NCBI GenBank assembly: GCA_028583605.1 | Contig: CM053329.1 | Coordinates: forward strand, 16,748,448-16,812,447 | Direction of reading: 5' to 3' | Length of the DNA stretch: 64,000 nucleotides | Source: Dastarcus helophoroides | Taxonomy: Eukaryota > Arthropoda > Insecta > Coleoptera > Bothrideridae | Part shown: piece by piece, positions 9,516 through 23,360 of the stretch | Position numbering within the stretch: position 1 is the first letter of the stretch | Layout of the letters: every line of letters begins with the position of its first letter | Translations under genes and position numbers: made by a program | Notes under the pieces: model-generated | What the model was told of the DNA's origin: nothing | What the model saw: only the letters and a program-made list of their open reading frames with translations | Database searches by the model: none

Positions 9516-12500
9516 CAGTGGCGGCTCGTAGCTAAAACTAGAGGGGGTGCTGCGACGACGTTTGCGTTAAAATTGTGTAAAAGCAAATGAGTTAAAAAAA
9601 ATTAATAACATAAACCACCTCTGTTGCTTCTCAATAGAAATCTCAGCTTCAGGAAAATTTTAAAATGGAAAATTTCGTGGAAAAATTGAAATTTTGTGAT
9701 TAAATAACGAATTTTATCTGTTTTTTAAAAACTTTCCTAAGCTTGAAATATATATTTTTTAAAACTGATATTTTTTAGTTTTCAAATATCAACTTTATGG
9801 GAAAAATGTCGAATTAAAACTGAAAATTAAAGAAATAGTAGCAAAAATTTTTATTTTTATTATTGTTCGAAGTTTTGAAACAAATTTCGAAAAAAAACTT
9901 GCAGTTCAATTACAAATAAATTTCCAAAATGTGAATTTTAATTACAAAGGATCGACTTTAAGCTGAAATATTTGATCTTTGAAGTTTTCCTGGGAACTTA
10001 AAAATTACTAGAAAAAATTTAAATTAGAACATTCAATTTGAATTTTTTAGTATGTTGAGTATTTTTAATTGCGAAATTTAGACTTTTCTAGAAATGTTGA
10101 TTCATTTTTAAAAAGTCCTACTTTAAAAGTCGAAATTTTGAGAATATTAATGACAATTAATTTATTACTGTAACAAAAAATTTTATTTTTATTATTGTTC
10201 GAAGTTTTGAAACAAATTTCGAAAAAAAAACTTGCAGTTCAATTACAAATAAATTTCCAAAATGTGAATTTTAATTACAAAGGATCGACTTCAAGCTGAA
10301 ATATTTGATCTTTGAAGTTTCCCTGGGAACTTAAAAATTACTAGAAAAAATTTAAATTAGAACATTAAATCGAAATTTTTTAGGATGTTGAGTATTTTTA
10401 ATTGCGAAATTTCGACTTTTCTAGAAATGTTGATTCATTTTTAAAAAGTCCTACTTTAAAAGTCGAAATTTTGAGAATATTAATGACAATTAATTTATTA
10501 CTGTAACAAAAATTTTTATTTTTATTATTGTTCGAAGTTTTGAAACAAATTTCGAAAAAAAACTTGCAGTTCAATTACAAATAAATTTCCAAAATGTGAA
10601 TTTTAATTACAAAGGGTCGACTTCAAGCTGAAATATTTGATCTTTGAAGTTTCCCTGGGAACTTAAAAATTACTAGAAAAAATTTAAATTAGAACATTAA
10701 ATCGAAATTTTTTAGGATGTTGAGTATTTTTAATTGCGAAATTTCGACTTTTCTAGAAATGTTGATTCATTTTTAAAAAGTCCTACTTTAAAAGTCGAAA
10801 TTTTGAGAATATTAATGACAATTAATTTATTACTGTAACAAAAATTTTTATTTTTATTATTGTTCGAAGTTTTGAAACAAATTTCGAAAAAAAACTTGCA
10901 GTTCAATTACAAATAAATTTCCAAAATGTGAATTTTAATTACAAAGGATCGACTTCAAGCTGAAATATTTGATCTTTGAAGTTTCCCTGGGAACTTAAAA
11001 ATTACTAGAAAAAATTTAAATTAGAACATTAAATTTAAATTTTTTAGGATGTTGAGTATTTTTAATTGCGAAATTTCGACTTTTCTAGAAATGTGGATTC
11101 ATTTTTAAAAAGTCCTACTTTAAAAGTCGAAATTTTGAGAATATTTATGACAATTAATTTATTTTTAAAAATTGTTTTTGTTAATTGATTCCGACATTGC
11201 TCTTTTTCCAAAAATTTTATATTCAAAAAACAAATTTCAACTTTTTTCTAGAAATGTTGCCTGCTTTTATCCAAATTTTGAGGTTAATTTTTAAATGTCA
11301 ATTTATTTTTTATCGAAATTTGACGGACTTAACAATTCCAAGAATAAATTTAACAAATAAAAATAACAGTTCTAGAAAAATTGAAAATTTCGATTCAGAA
11401 TTTCTTCGGTTGTACAATATAGTGGTAAGGTTTTTTTTAGCGAAATATCAAATCGCAAAAAAGGTTGAAATTTAGAGGGTTCATTTTTTCTTGAAGTTCA
11501 ATATTTTTCTCAAAATTGAAAATTACTTTTTTTTAAATTTGTTCGTTTTTTTCCAAAATGTTAACATTTTTAGAGAAATACCAGGGTTCTTTTCAAAAAA
11601 TATTTTGTCAAAATTTTCACACACACACATGAAAGCAACCACTAAACACGTACTTAATCGAATTAAAAAATGTTAACCCCAAGCGGGGTGAAAAAGGATA
11701 TTTAACAGAACATTGAAATTTAAAATTTTCTTACAAGGAAAAAATTGGGTTTTGAAAAACAATTTTGCTTGAACAAGGCAACATTTAAAAAGTGGAAATT
11801 TTCGAAAAACTTAAAAAAAATTTCGAAACAAGGCGCATTTTTAAGTCCTAAGGAGGTAGCAAACGGTTTTGTTAAATATTAAAAAATGTCAGCACTTTCT
11901 CTTGTAAGCTAAAAATTAGATTTTCTTATACAATTTTGGCTCAACAAGACAACATTTTGAAATGTCGATAGTTTCAAAAAAAATCGAAAATTTTAATAGT
12001 TAACAGTTTGAAAAATTGTAAAATGTTTTAAAAAGTCGAAATTTTTAAAAAAGGTTGAAATTTTTAAATCAGGACGAAATTTTAAAAAAGGTCCAGATTT
12101 TCAAAAAAAAAACCAAATTTTCAAAAAAATCTAAATTATCAAACAAATCGAAACGTTCAAAAAAATTTTCAAATAAAAGTCGAAATTTGAAGAGAAGCCG
12201 AAATTTCGAAAATAAGTCCTAGCTTTCAAAAGTTACAACTTTGAGAAAAGATCAAAAATTTAAATTATAATTGGAGATTTTAATAAAAAATGAAAACCAT
12301 CAAAAATCAAAATTTTCCAAAAAATTTGGAAAATCGAAATTTTTCAAATTTTGGAAAAAAAACTTCACATCAGAATAGTCGAAATTAACAAAAAAAAAAA
12401 CAAAATTCTAGAAAAACCAAATTTAAAATAAAAATCGAATTTTCAAAAAGGCAAAATTTTGAAAGATTTAACATTTAAAAAATTTAAATTTTTACAAAAA

Positions 12501-13999
12501 GTAAATATTTTAATGAAGCCGTAAGTTTTCAAAACAGTAGAATTTTCGGTAAATTTCAAAATTTTCAAAAAAAGTTAAAATTGAGAGAACAAATCAAATT
12601 TTTGGAAAATTTTCGAATTTTTTGTAAAGAATCGATAATAAAAAGGTGATAATTTGAAATCAAAATTTCTACAAAAAAGTCAAAATTTGGAAATGTAAAT
12701 TTTGAAATGTCGAAATTTCAAAAAGTTAAATTTTCAGAAGGTCAAAATGTTTAAAAGAAAGTCGTAATTTTTATAAAAATCTAATTCTTCAGAAAAGAGT
12801 AAAAATAATATCATTTCGCGAAAAAGCAGAATTATTTTTAAAAAAGTCTACCTTTTGAAATAAGTCAAAATTTTTGTTGGAAAAAATCCAAAAAGTTTCC
12901 AAAATCTACAATAAAGTTGAAATCTTAAGGCAAAGTACGAGATTGAGAAAAACTTTTCAAAAATAAAGTGAAAAATTCGAGAAAAAGTCAAAATTGTTAA
13001 TCATCGAACGAAATTCTTAACAAAAGTGGAAATTTTCAAAATCCTGAAAAAGGTCAAAATTTTGAAAGATTTCAATTTTAGTAGAAAGAAAATCAAAATT
13101 TCGAGAAAAAATTTGAAATATCTGTACAAAAAAGTCGAAATTTTAGGAAAGTAATCCATCGGTTATTACTTTTTTCAGAAACATATCAAAATGCGGAAGC
13201 AATTAAAAATTTTCCTAACATTTTTTCGTTCCTTTCCAAAATCTTGACATTTTTATAAAAATGTCAGAATTTTTTTCCAAAACTTGTTAGACAAAATTAT
13301 AAAATAAACTTTGAAATGTCAAAACGCCGTGAAAACATCTAACATTTTTGAAAGCAAATTAGAGAAACAAAAAATCGGGAGAAGTTGAAATTTCCAGAAA
13401 AAATTTTAAAAACAAATTTGCTGGAAAAGTAAAAATTTCGAGAAAATTTATTTATATAATATATTTAGGAAAATAGAAACTTTCCAAAAAACTTTTCCAA
13501 CAAAAAAATCAAAATATTAGAAAAAATTAAAAATTTTTCTACAATACAGTGGAAATTGCGAAATCGGGTAAAAACTCGAAGATTTGGTATTATTTTTTTT
13601 CTTCAGAAAAATATCAAAATGTGAGAAGAGTTGGATTTATACTGTTTCTTGAAATTTTCATTATTGCCTCAAAATTTTGACACTTAGAGAAATTTAACCT
13701 TTTTTTTTCAAAATTTCAATTCTTTCTCGAAATATTAATTTCTTTTTCAAAAGTTTTACAAAAATTACTTTTTGAAAATGTGTGTTTCATCAAAATTAAA
13801 AATAAAATTAATTTTAGAAGATTCTAACATGAAAGAAAGATAAGGTTCCTATAAAAGAAATCAGAGAAAATTTAAAATTTCAATAAAAAAGTTTTTAATG
13901 AAAAGTCTTTAAAAAAGACCCAACATTTTGAAAAAAAAAACTTGAAAGCGCAATTGGGGGTGCTGCAGTTCCTCAGTGCATATACGCGAGCCGCCACTG
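9516..13999 (+). mobile_element. Complete 4.5-kb non-autonomous hAT-like element
   Basis: The left end begins CAGTGGCGGCTCGTAG and the right end finishes CGAGCCGCCACTG, giving inverted termini. Subterminal GGGGGTGCTGC is present near both ends. An 8-bp target duplication, ATTTCGAC, flanks it at 9508-9515 and 14000-14007, as expected for hAT transposons. The duplicated locus at 8160 shows the empty site. The interior has no transposase and is entirely AT-rich filler, including a 332-bp tandem array. It must have been moved by a transposase supplied elsewhere. Confidence 0.85.
9840..11170. repeat. Four tandem copies of a 332-bp repeat inside the hAT-like element
   Basis: GTTCGAAGTTTTGAAAC starts at 9865, 10197, 10530 and 10862, giving periods of 332-333 bp. 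The copies are nearly identical over their whole length, with scattered substitutions. Confidence 0.95.
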
Positions 14000-14007
14000 A
14001 TTTCGAC

Positions 14008-14147
14008 CTTACAGATATACCAAGAATAACCAGTTAAAATTCTAAACTTTTAGGGAAGATTTTTCTAAAGCTCTATAGATTCAAGGAAGTATCCCTAGAG
14101 TTCTCAAAATTTATGAAAATTTGCGTATATTCTAAAGCACCTACGGA
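14008..14147. repeat. Local duplication, second copy, right part
   Basis: It resumes the match to 8168-8290 after the hAT-like element and is broken again at 14148 by a retrotransposon fragment. Confidence 0.7.
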
Positions 14148-14420
14148 ATTGCAGAGGGTGTTTAGAAGAAGATGAGAGTATCGAGCACGTGATGTGTCAC
14201 TGCCCGGCACTAGCATCAATCAGAGGATCCACGCTGGGGGACTTCTGACCCAGTGTGGCCAGTTTAAGAGAGGCGCATCCAATGGACGTTCTTCAGTTTC
14301 TCAACAAAGTTGGGGGCTGAATGAATGACCAAAGACATCTCAATCACGGGGATAGCACAATGGGCCCAGAAAGGGTGGCCCAAGTGCTAGCTTAAACTTT
14401 AGGCAACCCACAATCCAGAA
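14148..14420 (+). mobile_element. 3' end fragment of a non-LTR retrotransposon
   Basis: The frame 14150-14320 encodes a C-terminal tail with a cysteine/histidine cluster. It has C-x2-C, then EHV, then CHCPAL, then LGD, and later LQFLNKVGG before a stop. Tails of this kind close the ORF2 of R1/I/jockey-type elements after the RT or RNase H domain. One internal TGA (14246-14248) breaks it. A short 3' UTR follows. Imperfect direct repeats (14130-14147 and 14421-14436, sharing CCTACG-type sequence) look like a decayed 15-17-bp target duplication. The uninterrupted site is visible at 8275-8297. Most of the element is missing (5' truncation). Confidence 0.7.
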
Positions 14421-15076
14421 TCTAGTACCTACGAAGCTCATTTAGAGTTATGAAATTTTAAGAAAATGATACACCTAATACATCTAAACATGATACATCT
14501 GTACCTCTAGCTGTCAAGAAAATTAGTTTAAAATTCTCAAAATATTCTTCCAGAAAAACAAAATTTCAAAAAAAAAGTTTACAATGTTAACTTGTCCAGA
14601 AAACTCATCTTGTGGTATAAAATGTTTAAAGAAACTTTTCTTAACCTTATAAATTTTCAAGAGCTCTGAAAGTCTCTGAAAGAGCAACTTTTATAGCTCT
14701 AAAGTTCCAAAAAGATGTGTAGTTCTTAAGAAATCTTGTTTAAAGTTTTTAACTTTAAAAGAAATTCATCTATAATTCTAGAATGCTAATCTAAATTATC
14801 AAGGATACTAAGCTTTATATAAATTCATTCACAGCTTCAAAGTTCTCAGAGAATTAAACATACACAGTTTTGCATCTCAAATCGACCAATCCAAAGCTCT
14901 AAACCTAGAAATAATTCCTGAATTCTTAAAAAAATTACCTCTAAGTGCTAGTTCTTGAAGAAACTATCTGGATTTTTAGGCTCTAAAAGTAATTGTTGCA
15001 TGGTTTTAAAGAAAACCCATCTAAAGCTCAGAGCTTTTGAGGAACTATACTTAGAGCTTTATACTTGTAAAAGTAA
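14421..15076. other. AT-rich degenerate repeats, no gene
   Basis: CTAAAGCTC, AAACTCATCT and AGAGCTTT words recur at irregular spacing. This looks like older, diverged members of the adjoining 101-bp array. Confidence 0.45.
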
Positions 15077-15760
15077 CTTCAAATTTTTAGTAAACTCATC
15101 TGAATTTTCAAAGAATTAAAGAAATCGTCCAAATCTCTGGAGGAACTACATTTAAAACTTTCTGATTATAAAAATAACTTCAGATTTTAAGTAAACTCAT
15201 TTGAATCTTTAAAGGCCCAAAGAAATCATCTAAAGTTCTAGAGGACGAACATTTAGAACTTTATGGTTATAAAAATAACTTCAGCTTTCAAGTAAACTCA
15301 TCTGAATCTTTAAAGGCCCAAAGAAATCATCTAAAGTTCTAGAGGACCAACATTTAGAAATTTATGGTTATAAAAATAACTTCAGCTTTCAAGTAAACTC
15401 ATCTGAATTTTCAAAGAATTAAAGAAATCTTCCAAATCTCTGGAGAAACTACATTTTAAACTTTCTGATTATAAAAATAACTTCAGATTTTAAGTAAACT
15501 CATTTGAATCTTTAAAGGCCCAAAGAAATCATCTTAAGTTCTAGAGGACCAACATTTAGAACTTTATGGTTATAAAAATTACTTCAGCTTTCAAGTAAAC
15601 TCATCTGAATCTTTAAAGGCCCAAAGAAATCATCTAAAGTTCTAGAGGACCACCATTTAGAACTTTATGATTATAAAAATAACTTCAGCTTTCAAGAAAA
15701 CTCATCTGAATTTTTAAACGATTAATGAAATTCTGAAATTAGTAATAAATTCAGTTAAAA
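15077..15760. repeat. 101-bp satellite array
   Basis: AACTTCAG-type landmarks recur at about 15077, 15178, 15279, 15380, 15481, 15582 and 15683, a constant 101 bp. Two subtypes differ internally (TTTAAAGGCCCAAAG versus TTTTCAAAGAATTAAAG). The order of subtypes suggests partial higher-order duplication. The array ends about 70 bp from the Ace splice donor. Confidence 0.9.
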
Positions 15761-15817
15761 CAGTAAATTATTAAAACAACTCAACCAGAGTCATTCAGTC
15801 CTTGTTAGAGAATTTTA

Positions 15818-17250
<1,433 letters not shown>

Positions 17251-17639
17251 CCTTTTCACGTTTTCAGGATGTGCGATCTAAGTTTGCATGCTTCTTAATT
17301 TTTTTCAGCTTTTATGCGAAAGTTTTGAAAAGTAATCGACAATTGAAAGCTTTGAGCTTTCAGATGATTACGACAGGATTAAAAAAAACCTTGATGTCGT
17401 AGTTTCAGTTATTCATTATTAAAAACTGTATTTAGTAAATGTTTTATTAGGTGGTTTGCTTCAGAAAACTTTTATTTATTCTGTTATGAAAATTCAGATG
17501 AATAATAATACTTTATTACAACAAAATATCTACAAGTATATGAAAAAAATATAACCAAAAAATGTTCATTTAAATGAAACATTAAATGTTCAGTGAAAGT
17601 GTAGAAATGATTATAAATATTCCAAATAATAAAAACATC
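17251..17639. other. AT-rich spacer between Ace 5' region and satellite
   Basis: No recognisable feature. GC content drops sharply here. Confidence 0.4.
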
Positions 17640-20600
17640 TACAGTCTACAAAGCTTCTTTTAAGTGAGGACAGAACTACGAAGATGTTGTGGAACCTTGA
17701 AAGTCCTTGGGTCTTTACCTGTAAAAATTTAATGACTTCCATGTTGGCTTACATGTTATTCCTTAAGAAATCGATAAATTCAAAAGTTATCGAGTCTTTA
17801 CAAGTAAAGATTCCAGAATTACCAAAATACTACAATAAATCTTCTGCTTTTTTAAAGTGAAACTTGTTTTGGGGACACAATACGAATAAGTTGTGGAAAT
17901 TTAAAAGTCCTTGGCTCTTTACCTTTAAAAATTTAATGACTTCCATGTTTCCTTACCTGTTATTCCTTAACAAATCGATAAATTTAAAAGTTCTCGAGTC
18001 TTTAAAAGTAAAAATTCTAGAATTACCAAAATACTACAATAGATTTCGTTTGTTAAACCATTGCTAACTAAATCACTATTAATCCGTCTAGTCCTTTTAT
18101 GATTTATTGGTTACGAAGGCCAAAAACATCAACAATCTTACTACCATTAGCTCTTTGTTGGTTCACTGGAGATGGAAACCAATTAATAATTAAAATAGTG
18201 GCTCGGAACTTTAAACGTTTTTTGATGTTTTAAAAATAATTTGTCTTCATCATATCAACGGAGTACTTGAATTATTATTTGGATATCATTCTAGGAAAGA
18301 TCGCAATCTTCATAGCTTCTTCAAAGTGAAACTTGTTTCAGAGACACAATACGAATAAGTTGTGGAACTTTGAAAGACCTTGGGTCTTTACCTTTAAAAA
18401 TGTAATGATTTCCATGTTTCCTTACCTGTTATTCCTTAACAAATCGATAAATTTAAAAGTTTTCGAGTCTTTAGAAGTAAAGATTCTAGAATTACCAAAA
18501 TACTACAATAGATTTCTTTGTTAATTCTTTTAGTCCTTTTATGATTTATTGGTTACGAAGAACAAAAACATCAACAACCTTACTGCCCTTAGCATTTTGT
18601 TGGTCAGTGAAGATGGAAACCAATTATTACTTAAAATAATGATCGGTGTAGAAGTCCTTGGTCCTTCATTTTAAAGAAACAAGGGCCTTCAAAATTAGAG
18701 TATATGTGTTTGTTTCTGTTTAATTCACTGGTAATTACTGCCAATTATTTCTATAACATCGACATGGTTAAAAGTTCTTGAGTCTTTAATAGTAAAGACC
18801 TAACATTCTTCAAATAATAACTTATGTACCTCGTTGATATGACGAAGACAAATCATTCCTAGAACATCAAAAACCTTTAAATGTCCTTGGATTCTTAGAG
18901 TTAAAGATCCAAAGACTTGGATCTTTAAAAGTTTTTTGATGTTGCAGAAATAATTTGTCTTCATCATATCAACAAAATACTTAAGTTATTATTTGGAGAT
19001 TATTCTAGGAAAATCCAAAGACTTCAGTCAGAATCTTCATAGCTTCTTCAAAGTAAAACTTGTTTCGGGGACACAATACGAATAAGTTGTGGAACTTTAA
19101 AAGGCCTTCGGTTTTTACCTTAAAAAATATAATGTCTTCCATGTTTCCTTACCTGTTATTTCTTAACAAATCGATAAAATTAAAAGTTCTCGATTTTTTA
19201 AAGTAAAAGTTCTAGAATAATCAAAATACTACAATGAATATCCTTCATTAAAACATTGCTGACTAAAGCACTGTTAATCCTTTTAGTCCTTTTATGATTT
19301 ATTGGTTACGAAGGTCAAAAACATCAACAACCTTACTACCCTTAGCCTTTTGTTGGTCAGTGAAGATGGAAACCAATTATTACGTAAAATAATGATCGGT
19401 GTAGAAGTCCTTGGTCCTTCATTTTAAAGAAACAAGGGCCTTCAAAATTAGAGTATATGTATTTGTTTCTGTTTTAATTCATTGGTAATTACTGCCAATT
19501 ATTTCTATAACATCGACATGGTTAAAAGTTCTTGAGTCTTTAATAGTAAAGACCTAACATTCTTCAAATATTAACTTATGTACCTCTTTGATATGACGAA
19601 GACAAATCATTCCTAGAACATCAAAAACCTTCAAATGTCCTTGGATTCTTAGAAGTTAAAGATCCAAAGACTTGGATCTTTAAAAGGTTTTTTTGATGTT
19701 GCAGAAATAATTTGTCTTCATCATATCAACAAAATACTTAAGTTATTATTTGGAGATTATTCTAGGAAAATCCAAAGACTTCAATCAGAATCTTCATAGC
19801 TTCTTCAAAGTAAAACTTGTTTCGGGGACACAATACAAATAAGTTGTGGAACTTTAAAAGGCCTTCGGTTTTTACCTTAAAAAATATAATGATCTTCCAT
19901 GTTTCCTTACCTGTTACTTCTTAACAAATCGATAAAATTAAAAGTTCTCGATTTTTTTAAAGTAAAAATTCTAGAATAATCAAAATACTACAATAAATAT
20001 TCTTCATTAAAACATTGCTGACTAAAGCACTGTTAATCCTTTTAGTCCTTTTATGATTTATTGGTTACGAAGGCCAACACCTTACTACCCTTGGCCCTTT
20101 GTTGATTCACTGAAGATGGAAACCAATTAATAGTTAAAATGGTGGCTTGGATCTTTAAAAGTTTTTTGATGTTTTAGAAATAATTTGTCTTCATCATATC
20201 AACGGAGTACTTGGGTTATTATTTGGAAATTATTCTAGGAAAGATCCAAAGACTTGAATCACAATCTTCATAGATTCTTCAAAGTTAAACTTGTTTCAGG
20301 GACACAATACGAATAAGTTGTGGAACTTTGAAAGGCCTTGGGTCTTTACCTTTAAAAATGTATTGACTTCCATGTTTCCTTACCTGTTATTCCTTAACAA
20401 ATCGACAAATTTAGAAGTTCTCGAGTCTTTAGAAGTAAAGATTCTAGAATTACCAAAATACTACAATAGATTTGCTTCATTAAACCATTGCTAACCAAAA
20501 CACTATTAATCCTTCTAGTCCTTTTATGATTTATTGGTTGCGAAGGCCAAAAACATTAACACTTTACTACCCTTGGCCTTTTGTTGGTTCACTGGAGATG

Positions 20601-22857
20601 GAAACCAATTAATAGTTAAAATAGTGGCTTGGATCTTTAAGTTTTTTGATGTTCTAGAAATAATTTGTCTTCATCATATCAACGGAGTACTTGGGTTATT
20701 ATTTGGATATTATTCTAGGAAAGATCCAAAGACTTGAATCACAATCTTCATAAATTCTTCTAAGTAAAACTTGTTTCAAGGACATAATACGAATAAGTTG
20801 TGGAACTTTGAAAGGCCTTGGGTCTTTACTTTTAAAAATTTATTGATTTCCATGTTTCCTTACCTGTTATTCCTTAACAAATCAATGAATTTAAAAGTTT
20901 TCCAATCTTTAGAAGTAAAGATTCTAGAATCACCAAAATACTACAATGAATATCCTTCATTAAAACATTGCTAACCAAAACACTGTTAATTTTTCTAGTC
21001 CTTTTATGATTTATTGGTTACGAAATCCAAAAACCTCAACAACTTTACTACCCTTAGTTAGCCCTTTGTTGGTTCACTGGAGATGGAAACCAATTAATAG
21101 TTAAAATAGTGGCTTGGATCTTTAAAAGTGTTTTGATGCTTTAGAAATAATTTGTCTATATCATATCAACGGAGTACTTGGATTATTATTTGAATATCAT
21201 TCTAGGAAAGATCCAAAGACTTGAATCACAATCTTCATAGCTTTTTCAAAGTGAAACTTGTTTAGGGAACACAAAACAAATAAGTTGTGGAACTTTGAAA
21301 GGCCTTGGGTCTTTACCTTTAAAAATGTAATGACTTCCATGTTTGCTTACCTGTTATTCCTTAACAAATCGATAAATTTAAAAGTTCTCGAGTCTTTAGA
21401 AGTAAAGATTCTTTAATTACCAAAATACTACAATAGGTTTCCTTGGTTAAACCATTACTAACCAAAACACTGTTAATCCTTCAAGTCCTTTTATGATTTA
21501 TTGGTTACGAAGCCCAAAAACATCAACAACCTTAGCCCTTTGTTGGTTCACTGGAGATGGAAACCAATTAATAGTTAAAATAGTGGCTTGGATCTTTAAA
21601 AGTTTTTCGATGTTCTAGAAATAATTTGTCTTCATCATATCAACGAACTACTTGGATTATTTGGATATTATTCTAGGAAAGATCCAAAGACTGGAATCAC
21701 AAACTTTATAACTTCTTCAAAGTAAAGTTTGTTTCGGGGATACAATACGAATAAGTTGTGGAATTTTAAAAGCAGTTGGGTCTTTACCTTTAAAAGTGTA
21801 ATGACTTCCATGTTTTCTGACCTGTTATTCCTTAACAAATCAATGAATTTAGAAGTTCTCGAGTCTTTGGAAGTTAAGATTCTAGAATTACCAAAATACT
21901 ACAATAGATTTATTTTGCTAAACCATTGCCAACTAAATTACTGGTAATCCTTCCAGCCCATATATGATTTATTGGTTACGAAAACTAAAAACATGAACAA
22001 TCTTACTACCCTTAGTCCTTTCTTGGTTCACTGGAGATGGAAACCAATTATTAATTAAAATAGTGATAGGTTTAAAAATCCTCTGTCTTTTATTTTAAAG
22101 AAACAAGGACGTTTAAAATTACAGCATCTATATTTAGTTACTTCTTGATTCATTGGTGATAAATACCAAAATATTTCTATAGCATCGATATGATTTAAAG
22201 AGTCTTTAATAGTAAAGACCTAATGATCTTTAAATACTAACTCAAGTACCTGATATGACAAAGACAAATTATTCTTAGAACATCAAAAAACTTTAAATCT
22301 CCTTGGATCTTTAGAGTTAAAGATCCAAAGACTTGGATCTTTAAAAGTTTTTCGATGTTGCAAAAATAATTTGTCTTCATCATATCAACGAGGTACTTGA
22401 GTTATTATTTAAAGATTATTCTGGAAAAACTGCAAAGACTTAAATCACAATCTTTATAGCTTCTTTAAAGTAAAACTTGTTTTGAGGACACAATACAAAT
22501 GAGTTGTGGCACTTTGAAAGTCCTTGGGTCTTTACCTTTAAAAATTTAATAACTTTTATTCTACGCTAACTGTTATTTCTTAACAAATCGACCAACTTAT
22601 AGTCTTAAGAAATAAAGATTCTAAAATTACGAAAGTACTACAATAGATTTTCCTCGTTAATCCATTTCTGACTAAGACACTGTTAATCCTTCTAATCATT
22701 CGATGGTTTATTGGTTACAAAGACCAACAACTTTACTCTTAGCCCTTTGTTGGTTCACTAGGAAGGAAAACCAATTATTAATTAAAAGGGTAATAAATTT
22801 AAAAGTCCTTTATCTTCCATTCTAATGAAACAAAGATGTTTAAAATTACACTATATA
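17640..22857. repeat. Satellite array, left part (about 475-bp and 750-bp units)
   Basis: The landmark TTATTGGTTACGAAG recurs at about 18103, 18547, 19297, 20058, 20530, 21010, 21495, 21968 and 22709. Intervals fall in two classes, near 475 and near 750 bp. Short units lack a segment of about 280 bp present in long ones. Repeated 60-70-codon plus-strand frames (17864, 18333, 20291, 20771, 21729) are the same unit segment read repeatedly and are not credible genes. Confidence 0.92.
22231..22412. repeat. Long hairpin inside a long satellite unit
   Basis: A left arm starting TAAATACTAACTCAAGTACC and a right arm ending GGTACTTGAGTTATTATTTA are reverse complements over roughly 75-80 bp with a few mismatches. 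About 20-40 bp lie between them. Equivalent hairpins occur in other long units, for example 19564-19754. Confidence 0.75.
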
Positions 22858-23325
22858 CAGGGTTTTTCATAATTGCATGCTAAACCGGCAGGGGGATATT
22901 CCTTGGGCAATTTTAAGACAAAATTTTTATATTAACAAAGGTCCGGAAACGCTTCATTTTCGATATACAGGGCGGTAAAAATTGAAGAAAAAATCGGTTT
23001 TTCTTCAATATTTCTGAGACTGGTTTAGATATTTTTTTGATATTCAGTATACGATATCTGGGTATAAAAGCAAGTATTTTGACAAAAAAACATTTGTTCT
23101 GATTCCACCAGTGGCGTTCCCACAAACAGGTCGATACACATTTTTGAAAAAAAAAATGTGACGCCAAAGCTATTTTTCAAAATAAGAATTATTTTCCTAG
23201 TCTTTGTTGTGTTTCTATCAAAAATGAGCTCCTGACTTTTTGTCCTACGACGGCCGGTTTCCGAATTAAAAAATAAAAATCATTTACTTGCTATGCCGCT
23301 ATGGTAGATTAATTTATTAATGAAA
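22858..23325 (+). repeat. Left terminal inverted repeat of the Tc1-type element
   Basis: It pairs with 24534-24989 over almost its whole length, with small indels and substitutions between the arms. Confidence 0.9.
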
Positions 23326-23360
23326 TCTTAACAATGAAATTAATTAAATCATATCAGGTG

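Noticed and set aside
17864..21947. Family of repeated 60-70-codon frames beginning MF(Q/R/W)G(H/Y)NTNKLW
   Set aside because: They are the same segment of the satellite unit. Other units have stops and indels in this frame, and no start context or domain supports coding.
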